A stretch of DNA of 7,283 nt from an uncultured Ruminococcus sp. Its GTDB lineage: Bacteria > Bacillota > Clostridia > Oscillospirales > Ruminococcaceae. This document shows, in pieces, positions 1-5,135 of the stretch (position 1 is the stretch's first letter; every line of letters starts with the position of its first letter). The stretch covers positions 1-7,283 of the forward strand of contig CACYBC010000193.1 of the NCBI GenBank assembly GCA_902772615.1. The letters run 5' to 3'. Below the pieces are notes generated by a model. That model was not told the DNA's origin, ran no database searches, and saw nothing but the letters and a program-made list of their open reading frames with translations. The translations under genes were made by a program, and so were the position numbers.

Positions 1-8
1 TCGATGCA

Positions 9-120
9 CTGTAGTTTGAATTCGTTACTGTATCTCATATGAATACCCCCATTCTTGGTTTTGTCCAAGAATGGGGGTACATATCATATCAGCTCCGGCT
101 TTTTTTCATAGAAACTACAG
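9..120. repeat. Nested inverted repeats, possible small palindromic element
   Basis: An outer perfect 9-bp inverted repeat (CTGTAGTTT at 9-17, AAACTACAG at 112-120) encloses a perfect 15-bp hairpin. The inner arms are 44-58 and 65-79 with a 6-base loop, and 37-41 can pair with 80-84 across a 2-base bulge. There is no U-run directly after the inner hairpin on either strand, so it is not a classic terminator, although a T7 run lies at 100-106 about 20 bases downstream on the plus strand. No target-site duplication is visible just outside the outer arms. It could be a small non-autonomous element, the end of an insertion sequence, or a structured RNA. No coding frame is supported in 1-175. Confidence 0.5.
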
Positions 121-143
121 GACAAAAAAGGGCATAAACAGCA

Positions 144-166
144 AAACCCGGACGTGGTCCGGGTTT
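144..166 (-). terminator. Intrinsic terminator of cysE
   Basis: A perfect 10-bp stem (144-153 with 157-166) closes a 3-base loop. It begins 9 bases past the cysE stop codon. Read on the minus strand, the GC-rich core is flanked by As before and by TTTT just after, followed by a further T-rich stretch. This is the normal layout of a factor-independent terminator for the minus-strand gene. Confidence 0.85.
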
Positions 167-175
167 AATTATCAG

Positions 176-1012
176 TCAGATCGTTTTTCTCCTTTGCTCC
201 TTCAAACGGGAGGCAATTACCGTTTCTCCGTCGGGCACTGAATGAGTCAGCCAGACATTTCCGCCTATCACGCAGTTGTTGCCGATATGGGTATCTCCGC
301 CGAGGATCGTAGCTCCGGCATAGATAACTACATCATTACCGATATCGGGATGGCGCTTTATTCCCTTCACCAGAGTTCCATCGTCCGCAACCTCGAAGCT
401 TTTCGCTCCGAGCGTGACATGCTGATACAGCTTGACATGTTCTCCGATGGTAGTGGTCTCGCCGATAACAACTCCTGTCCCGTGATCGATAAAAAATCTT
501 TTTCCTATTGATGCTCCTGGGTGGATGTCGATACCGGTAACGCGGTGAGCATATTCAGTCATCATTCTAGGGATCAGCGGTACCTGACGCACATATAATA
601 CATGTGCGACTCTGTAGACCCCGATAGCGATAAATGCAGGGTATGTCAGGATGACCTCATCTGTGCTTTTTGCGGCGGGATCTCCCTCATAAGCTGCTTC
701 GACATCTGTCAGCAGTATCTCTTTGATCTGAGGGAGACGGGCTATCAGCCATTCTGAACATTCGGCTGCTTCTTCCGGTGTCATCACATGTGACAGGGAA
801 AATACAAGCTGTTCATAGGCTTTTCTCAGATGCTCCTCCGGAGAGTGATCGGTATCTCCCAGAACGGATTCGTAGCTGATATGCAGCGGAAACATGGAGG
901 AGAAGATGTAGTACAGAGAAGCTTCAGTAGCTTCACGCAATCTTGAATAGTCTGTCGTTTTGTCTTTATCCAGAGAAGACAGTCTGGAAACTATATCACG
1001 GAAATCGGTCAT
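176..1012 (-). CDS. cysE: Serine O-acetyltransferase (CysE)
   Basis: This cytosolic enzyme makes O-acetylserine from L-serine and acetyl-CoA, the committing step of cysteine synthesis. With the start at 1012 the protein has 278 residues. An N-terminal helical domain (about 1-155) is followed by a left-handed beta-helix with hexapeptide repeats (about 158-255). Family catalytic residues are visible: D162 in the DIHPG motif, H177 in DHGTGVVIGET, and H221 in KRHPDIG. An in-frame ATG at 1024 would add four residues, but only pyrimidine-rich sequence precedes it, whereas the ATG at 1012 has GAGG six bases upstream, so 1012 is preferred. The tail lacks the GVPAR-type ending of the short E. coli enzyme but ends in isoleucine, the residue that docks CysE into CysK in known complexes. 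The gene is monocistronic, has its own terminator, and is divergent from tRNA-Lys. The assignment is firm; only the exact start is uncertain. Confidence 0.95.
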   Translation of the reverse strand: MTDFRDIVSRLSSLDKDKTTDYSRLREATEASLYYIFSSMFPLHISYESVLGDTDHSPEEHLRKAYEQLVFSLSHVMTPEEAAECSEWLIARLPQIKEILLTDVEAAYEGDPAAKSTDEVILTYPAFIAIGVYRVAHVLYVRQVPLIPRMMTEYAHRVTGIDIHPGASIGKRFFIDHGTGVVIGETTTIGEHVKLYQHVTLGAKSFEVADDGTLVKGIKRHPDIGNDVVIYAGATILGGDTHIGNNCVIGGNVWLTHSVPDGETVIASRLKEQRRKTI

Positions 1013-1018
1013 GTTGAG

Positions 1019-1023
1019 CCTCA
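1019..1023 (-). promoter_or_regulatory. Ribosome binding site deciding the cysE start
   Basis: TGAGG on the minus strand lies six bases before the ATG at 1012-1010. The competing ATG at 1024 overlaps this motif and has only a U/C-rich tract upstream. This favours the shorter, 278-residue product. Confidence 0.55.
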
Positions 1024-1048
1024 TAAAAGAAAAAGAGAATTACTGCCT

Positions 1049-1098
1049 GCCACCGCTTTCAGACGCACAAAGGAGAAGAATGACGAAAGCAAAGTGGC
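1049..1098 (-). promoter_or_regulatory. Hairpin in the predicted cysE mRNA leader
   Basis: On the minus strand the predicted leader can fold into a stem of 5 bp (1094-1098 with 1049-1053) and 6 bp (1085-1090 with 1055-1060). The two parts are separated by an asymmetric internal loop (UUU against G) and close a 24-base loop. The stem would start about one base after the predicted transcription start near 1099. A U/C-rich tract follows about ten bases later, just before the start region. I see no T-box core motif or known riboswitch. A role in mRNA stability or control is only an inference. Confidence 0.4.
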
Positions 1099-1100
1099 AA

Positions 1101-1129
1101 TTGACATTTTACAAGCAGTTTTCTATAAT
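1101..1129 (+). promoter_or_regulatory. Consensus sigma-A promoter of tRNA-Lys
   Basis: A perfect -35 box TTGACA (1101-1106) and a perfect -10 box TATAAT (1124-1129) are separated by the ideal 17 bp. The expected start is near 1136, about eight bases before the mature tRNA 5' end at 1144. Such a full-consensus promoter suits a stable RNA gene. Confidence 0.92.
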
Positions 1130-1134
1130 TACAA
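1106..1134 (-). promoter_or_regulatory. Candidate cysE promoter overlapping the tRNA promoter
   Basis: Read on the minus strand, TTGTAA (1134-1129) acts as a -35 box and TAAAAT (1111-1106) as a -10 box, with exactly 17 bp between them. Matches to consensus are 4/6 and 5/6. It lies face-to-face on the tRNA-Lys promoter: each -10 touches the other's -35. The predicted start near 1099 gives a leader of about 87 bases before the cysE start at 1012. Confidence 0.55.
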
Positions 1135-1143
1135 GGCGCATCT

Positions 1144-1219
1144 GAGACACTAGCTCAGTCGGCAGAGCACCTGCCTTTTAAGCAGGGTGTCCGGAGTTCG
1201 AATCTCCGGTGTCTCACCA
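1144..1219 (+). tRNA. tRNA-Lys (anticodon UUU)
   Basis: A complete 76-base cloverleaf. The 7-bp acceptor stem is GAGACAC (1144-1150) with GTGTCTC (1209-1215). The D arm is at 1153-1168. The anticodon stem 1170-1174/1182-1186 closes a loop in which bases 1177-1179 are TTT, flanked by T and A. The T arm (1192-1208) has a 5-bp stem and a TTCGAAT loop. Discriminator A at 1216 is followed by an encoded CCA (1217-1219). It decodes AAA and, by wobble, AAG lysine codons. It is a single-gene unit with its own promoter and terminator. Confidence 0.98.
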
Positions 1220-1223
1220 ATCG

Positions 1224-1274
1224 ACATCCTTTGTTGCCCGGTAATTTCAAATGGGACACAAAGGATGTTTTGTT
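1224..1274 (+). terminator. Intrinsic terminator of tRNA-Lys
   Basis: An 11-bp perfect stem (1224-1234 with 1258-1268) is extended inward by a short GCCC/GGG helix with bulges and followed by TTTTGTT. It starts five bases after the CCA end, so the primary transcript is a single tRNA with a terminator tail. Confidence 0.85.
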
Positions 1275-1286
1275 ATGAGGCTGAAC

Positions 1287-1370
1287 AATGATCCGAAGAA
1301 TAGGTTATCATTGGTTTTTATGTTAACAGATTAATAATATAAGACCTTGTATACTTATTCTTGGATCATT
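1287..1370. repeat. Long imperfect dyad upstream of the LTA-synthase-like gene
   Basis: AATGATCC (1287-1294) pairs with GGATCATT (1363-1370). After one bulged G (1295), AAGAATA (1296-1302) pairs with TATTCTT (1356-1362), and three more pairs, one of them G-T, follow inward. That makes about 18 bp around a 47-base AT-rich loop. It lies in the spacer (1275-1398) between the tRNA terminator and the RBS of the next gene. No convincing -35/-10 pair was found in this spacer. Weak candidates inside the loop are TAATAT near 1334 and TATACT at 1350-1355. It could be an mRNA leader fold, an operator-like dyad, or a relic of an element. Confidence 0.45.
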
Positions 1371-1387
1371 AGCGAAATCTATTCCAT

Positions 1388-1393
1388 GGAGGG
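1388..1393 (+). promoter_or_regulatory. Strong RBS selecting a GTG start
   Basis: GGAGGG lies five bases before GTG at 1399-1401. No ATG nearby in this frame has a comparable site, so the GTG is chosen as the start of the LTA-synthase-like gene. Confidence 0.85.
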
Positions 1394-1398
1394 ATACA

Positions 1399-3516
1399 GT
1401 GAAACGCAGCGGAGTCCGGAAACTGTTAACATATGTGATAATACCATTCGCCATCATCTGGATGGAGATGGTTCTTCATATAAGAATGAAGACGGAACTG
1501 TTCCTGAGTCCCATATATATAGCTTTTGCTGCTTCTTTTGGGCTTGTGATCACTTTTATTCTGTCACTGTTCGGAGATAAAGCTGATAAGACGCTCCGGA
1601 TCATCATGCTTGTTATCTTGTGGCTGATATTCTCTGCTGAAAGCGTTGCCTATCTCATCCTCCAGTCATACTATCCTCCCACTACACTGGGAACAGCGGC
1701 AGAGAACAGGCTCTATGACTATATCGATATCATAAAAACAACAGTCGCAGACAATGCGATCTATCTGGCACTGCTTTTTGTTCCGGCCCTGCTCGGAATA
1801 CTTATACCCGGAAGGTATAGGAAAGAGACTTCAGAAAAAAAAGTGTTCGGAAGGGAGACTGTGATAGCCAGATACAGACGCCGTCAGAAGGCGCTTGTCC
1901 TGGTGACTGTACTCGTTCTTGCGTTTGCTTTTCACTTTGCGGGGCTCATGCTGACAAAACTTGAATGGGGAGTTGGGGACATGACCCCCGACAAACTATA
2001 TCACATGGACGAGAACCTTGACCTGCAGGTCGAGAGACTCGGACTGATGACGATGATACGGCTTGATGTCTACCACAAGCTGTTCCCCGGAAGTGTCATG
2101 GTCCCTGACATCTCGGATATCCCGTCCGATTTCGATCCGGGAACGATCGACATCAATCCGGATCCAGAAGAGATCGATCCTGTTGAAGAAGTTCAGGAAC
2201 CAATTGACACATCGCCGCAGGTCATGAACGTAGACTTTGCCTCGCTGATGGAGAGCTCTGACAGCAAGGTCCAATGGCTGGCATCCTACATGAATTCCGT
2301 AAAACCGACAAACAAGAACAGATACACCGGAATGTTTGAAGGGTACAATGTGGTGTTCCTGTGTCTGGAAGCTTTTTCCGGAGCGGGGATCTGCGAAGAG
2401 CTGACTCCAACGCTTTACAGGCTTTCAAACGAGTGCTTCGTTTTCAATAATTTCTACACTCCTCTTTATTTCGGCAGTACGAATGCGGGAGAGTGTCAGA
2501 ACCTTCTTGGACTCTATCCCAAACAGGGGAGCCCGATGAGTCTGCAGGAGAGCGGCAGGCTTGGGACCAACTGTTATTTCTCGCTCGGAGAGCAGCTCGC
2601 CCGCATTGGGTATCACAACGTAGGGTTCCATAACGGCTGGGATATGTACGAGCGGCAGAGAACGATGAGCAACCTTGAATACGATGACTGGTATTATCTC
2701 GGACATGGCATGAAAGGTGAACAGTGGGCGTCGGGCGGATACAAGTGGCCGCAGCGGGATACCTTCATGATAGAGAATTCTCTGGAATACTATGTCAGCG
2801 ACGAGGTGCCTTTCAACGTCTACTACATGACCATCTCCGGGCATACACCTTACAGCTGGAGCTGGATTGCGGAACAGTACCGGGAAGAGCTCGAACCGTA
2901 TGACTGGTCTGAGAGCACAAAGCAGTACATGGCGACCGTCATGGAAGTCGACAGAGCACTGGAGGCATTGCTTAAAGGGCTTGAGGAAGCAGGACAGCTG
3001 GATAAGACACTGATCGTGGCTGTTGCGGATCATATCCCGTATACTGCCGTTGAAGCTGTAGGCGAACTAAGGGGAACCAACTACGGGACGTCGGATGATG
3101 CCCGTAACTGCAACGAAAGGTATCTGGATACGGAAGTATACCGCAACACTCTGATCATGTGGAGCAGCTCCATGGAGGAAAGGGTAGTAGTAGACAAGGT
3201 CTGCACACAGGTCGACATTCTGCCCACGGTATCCAATCTGCTGGGACTGGAATATGATTCGAGGATGCTTGCCGGTTCGGACATGCTGAGCTCTGGCGAC
3301 GGACTTGTCGTATTCTATTCCAAGAGCTGGCGGACCAACAACGGTTATTATGATTCCTTCACTCAGGAGTTTACGCTGAATGAAGGACTGAAGCTTTCGG
3401 AATCCGTTGTTCAGGCTTATGTCGATGTGATGAACAAGATCGTCGACTGCAAGAGAAATCTGACGACCATGATACTTGCTACGGATTTCTATGATCTTGC
3501 CCTGAGCGGCCAGTAA
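1399..3516 (+). CDS. LTA synthase-like phosphoglycerol transferase (sulfatase superfamily)
   Basis: A 705-residue membrane enzyme of the LtaS type, expected to transfer glycerol phosphate from phosphatidylglycerol onto an envelope polymer outside the membrane. Five hydrophobic segments are visible (about 8-26, 36-58, 65-89, 118-137, 164-186), as in LtaS. An acidic, proline-rich linker follows (about 236-272), then an extracellular alkaline-phosphatase/sulfatase-fold domain (about 315-690). Residues matching the Staphylococcus aureus LtaS metal and catalytic set are present in order: E324 in FLCLEAF, nucleophile T361 in GSTNAGE, H482 in ISGHTPY, and D544-H545 in VADHIPY. W414 and R419-R421 lie in the region of the substrate-binding W/R pair. 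Translation starts at GTG behind GGAGGG. The gene stands alone, with no glycolipid synthase or flippase beside it, so the polymer (type I lipoteichoic acid or another glycerophosphate-decorated glycan) is not settled. Family assignment is firm, substrate is inferred. Confidence 0.92.
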   Translation: MKRSGVRKLLTYVIIPFAIIWMEMVLHIRMKTELFLSPIYIAFAASFGLVITFILSLFGDKADKTLRIIMLVILWLIFSAESVAYLILQSYYPPTTLGTAAENRLYDYIDIIKTTVADNAIYLALLFVPALLGILIPGRYRKETSEKKVFGRETVIARYRRRQKALVLVTVLVLAFAFHFAGLMLTKLEWGVGDMTPDKLYHMDENLDLQVERLGLMTMIRLDVYHKLFPGSVMVPDISDIPSDFDPGTIDINPDPEEIDPVEEVQEPIDTSPQVMNVDFASLMESSDSKVQWLASYMNSVKPTNKNRYTGMFEGYNVVFLCLEAFSGAGICEELTPTLYRLSNECFVFNNFYTPLYFGSTNAGECQNLLGLYPKQGSPMSLQESGRLGTNCYFSLGEQLARIGYHNVGFHNGWDMYERQRTMSNLEYDDWYYLGHGMKGEQWASGGYKWPQRDTFMIENSLEYYVSDEVPFNVYYMTISGHTPYSWSWIAEQYREELEPYDWSESTKQYMATVMEVDRALEALLKGLEEAGQLDKTLIVAVADHIPYTAVEAVGELRGTNYGTSDDARNCNERYLDTEVYRNTLIMWSSSMEERVVVDKVCTQVDILPTVSNLLGLEYDSRMLAGSDMLSSGDGLVVFYSKSWRTNNGYYDSFTQEFTLNEGLKLSESVVQAYVDVMNKIVDCKRNLTTMILATDFYDLALSGQ

Positions 3517-3527
3517 ACTGATCATGT

Positions 3528-3566
3528 AAAAAAGCATCTCCTGTGTTTTTCAGGAGATGCTTTTTT
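3528..3566. terminator. Bidirectional terminator between convergent genes
   Basis: A perfect 16-bp stem (3528-3543 with 3551-3566) has a 7-base loop. An A6 run at its left foot and a T7 run at its right foot give a U-tract in both directions. It lies 11 bases after the LTA-synthase-like stop and 13 bases after the gdhA stop, and should serve both genes. Confidence 0.93.
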
Positions 3567-3579
3567 TATATGGTGCTGA

Positions 3580-4929
3580 TTAGAAAACACCCTGTTCTAT
3601 CATCGCAGTGGCAACTTTTTTGAATCCTGCAATGTTCGCTCCTGCGACAAGATCATATCCGAGACCATATTCTTCTGCCGCTTCGGCTGATGAATCGTGG
3701 ATGTTGGCCATCATCTTTTTCAGATGCTCGTCCACTTCTTCCGCTGTCCAGACCAGACGCTCTGAATTCTGAGCCATCTCCAGAGCGGATACTCCTACAC
3801 CGCCGGCATTCACAGCTTTGGAAGGAGCTACGACCATATGCTTCTGGCTGCGCAGCAATGCCTGCGCTTCGTTGAGCGTGGGCATATTGGAGACCTCGAT
3901 ATAGTATCTGGCACCGCTCTCGGCGATCAGCTTTGCCTCATCCATTCCGACCTCGTTCTGTGTCGCACAGGGCATATAGATGTCTCCCTTTACGCCCCAG
4001 GGCTTCTGTCCCGGATAGAACGGTACGTTGAATCTGTCTGCGTAATCCTTGATCGTGCCGTCTTTCGAAGATCTTATCTCGAGCAGACAGTTGAGCTTTT
4101 CTTCTGTATTGACTCCGTCCGGATCATAGATGTAGCCGTGTCTTCCGGAGAGAGTGACTACCTTGGCACCGAGTTCGGCTGCCTTTTTGCATACGCCCCA
4201 GGTCACGTTGCCGTAACCTGATGCAACTATCGTTTTTCCTTTTATATCGTCGCCGCAATGGTTGAGCACGCTCTGCAGATAGTATATGGCACCGTAGCCC
4301 GTCGCTTCAGGTCTGAGAAGACTTCCGCCGTAGGAAAGGCCTTTGCCTGTGAGAGTCCCGTTTTCCCATACGCCCTTGAGCCTTCTGTACTGACCGTACA
4401 TATAGCCTATCTCGCGTCCGCCGACACCCATGTCGCCTGCAGGAACGTCCACATCCGGACCTATGTATCTGTAAAGAGCGGTGATGAAGCTCTGACAGAA
4501 GCGCATGATCTCTGCGTCAGATTTACCTGCCGGATCAAAGTCGGACCCGCCTTTGCCTCCGCCGATCGGAAGTCCTGTGAGACTGTTCTTGAAGACCTGC
4601 TCAAATCCGAGGAATTTGATGATGCTCTCATTCACGTTCGACTGGAATCTCAGACCGCCTTTGTACGGCCCGATAGCTCCGTTGAACTGACAGCGCCAGC
4701 CTCGGTTGGTGTGATATTTACCGTTGTCATCCATCCAGCACACACGGAAGGTGAACATCCTTTCAGGTTCGACCATTCGGTTAAGCAGATCGGCTTCTTC
4801 GTATTCGGGATGCGCGTCAATGACGGGAGAAAGAGAGGATAATACCTCTGCTACAGCCTGTACGAATTCGGGCTGCCCGGCGTGTTTCGCGCGGACGCCT
4901 TCCAAAACGCTCTCTATGTATGCGTTCAT
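3580..4929 (-). CDS. gdhA: Glutamate dehydrogenase, hexameric bacterial type
   Basis: Catalyses reversible reductive amination of 2-oxoglutarate with ammonium to glutamate in the cytosol. The chosen start gives 449 residues, the usual size for this family (about 450). Substrate-domain motifs include K90 in GPYKGGLRF, K114, catalytic K126 in PIGGGKGGSDFDP and D166 in VPAGDMGVG. The Rossmann fingerprint is at 238-243 (GYGNVT), and the C-terminal hinge carries APSKAVNAGGV. The sequence is very close to the NAD-specific enzyme of Clostridium symbiosum as I recall it. However, the positions equivalent to its P262 and D263 are R263 and H264 here, which suggests a different, possibly NADP(H), preference. 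An upstream in-frame ATG at 4947 would add six residues, but its codons overlap the AGGAG that serves the ATG at 4929. The gene is monocistronic, with its own promoter and terminator. Family is certain, coenzyme is inferred. Confidence 0.97.
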   Translation of the reverse strand: MNAYIESVLEGVRAKHAGQPEFVQAVAEVLSSLSPVIDAHPEYEEADLLNRMVEPERMFTFRVCWMDDNGKYHTNRGWRCQFNGAIGPYKGGLRFQSNVNESIIKFLGFEQVFKNSLTGLPIGGGKGGSDFDPAGKSDAEIMRFCQSFITALYRYIGPDVDVPAGDMGVGGREIGYMYGQYRRLKGVWENGTLTGKGLSYGGSLLRPEATGYGAIYYLQSVLNHCGDDIKGKTIVASGYGNVTWGVCKKAAELGAKVVTLSGRHGYIYDPDGVNTEEKLNCLLEIRSSKDGTIKDYADRFNVPFYPGQKPWGVKGDIYMPCATQNEVGMDEAKLIAESGARYYIEVSNMPTLNEAQALLRSQKHMVVAPSKAVNAGGVGVSALEMAQNSERLVWTAEEVDEHLKKMMANIHDSSAEAAEEYGLGYDLVAGANIAGFKKVATAMIEQGVF

Positions 4930-4937
4930 CTTTCGTT

Positions 4938-4942
4938 CTCCT
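4938..4942 (-). promoter_or_regulatory. RBS deciding the gdhA start
   Basis: AGGAG on the minus strand lies eight bases before the ATG at 4929-4927. It falls inside the short extension that would begin at the ATG at 4947, so translation from 4929 (449 residues) is the better model. Confidence 0.8.
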
Positions 4943-4970
4943 AACATAATCAGTTTAGCTTGATAGGATT

Positions 4971-4999
4971 ATTATAGTCATCCTGTGTTTTAGCGTAAA
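4971..4999 (-). promoter_or_regulatory. Candidate gdhA promoter
   Basis: On the minus strand a perfect -10 box TATAAT (4976-4971) is preceded at exactly 17 bp by TTTACG (4999-4994), a 4/6 match to the -35 consensus. The expected start near 4964 gives a leader of about 35 bases. No obvious operator or riboswitch is seen in 4948-5081. Confidence 0.65.
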
Positions 5000-5081
5000 T
5001 AAACACGATGAAACTTTGGAGGATTACATATCTGTACTTATCCTTTATTGCTTTAATTCGGTAAAACTGCAGACGCAGAAA

Positions 5082-5112
5082 ACGAGCGGCGGGACTTGCT
5101 CCTGCCGCTCGT
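5082..5112 (-). terminator. Terminator of the telA-xpaC unit
   Basis: A GC-rich stem of 9 perfect pairs (5082-5090 with 5104-5112) continues with one G-T and two G-C pairs around a 7-base loop. It lies 23 bases beyond the xpaC stop. On the minus strand it is followed by TTTTCTG. It separates the telA-xpaC transcript from the gdhA promoter. Confidence 0.85.
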
Positions 5113-5135
5113 GGGTTGTTTTGTCTGTAATGGAA

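Noticed and set aside
1013..1099. A possible T-box or other known riboswitch in the cysE leader
   Set aside because: The leader is under 90 bases, lacks the conserved TGGNACCGCG T-box core, and has no terminator/antiterminator pair. Only a simple hairpin is seen.
1080..1145. A 21-codon plus-strand frame starting ATG at 1080 with AGGAG four bases upstream
   Set aside because: It runs straight through the tRNA-Lys promoter, ends inside the tRNA, and would need a transcript starting upstream of a full-consensus promoter. The purine-rich text is better explained as the opposite strand of the pyrimidine-rich cysE leader.
1144..1219. The tRNA-Lys 3' end as an attachment site for an integrated element
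   Set aside because: No integrase gene and no repeat of the tRNA 3' end were found in the window. Housekeeping genes follow directly.
1347..1580. A 77-codon plus-strand frame overlapping the start of the LTA-synthase-like gene
   Set aside because: It has no RBS, no recognisable domain, and mostly overlaps the well-supported membrane-protein frame that has GGAGGG and family motifs.
2425..3033. A 202-codon open frame antisense to the catalytic domain of the LTA-synthase-like gene
   Set aside because: Its composition looks like antisense text, with no family motif, RBS or promoter. The opposite frame carries intact catalytic motifs throughout.
4258..4842. A 194-codon open frame on the strand opposite gdhA
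   Set aside because: It is a shadow of the highly conserved gdhA coding sequence, with no RBS or recognisable domain.
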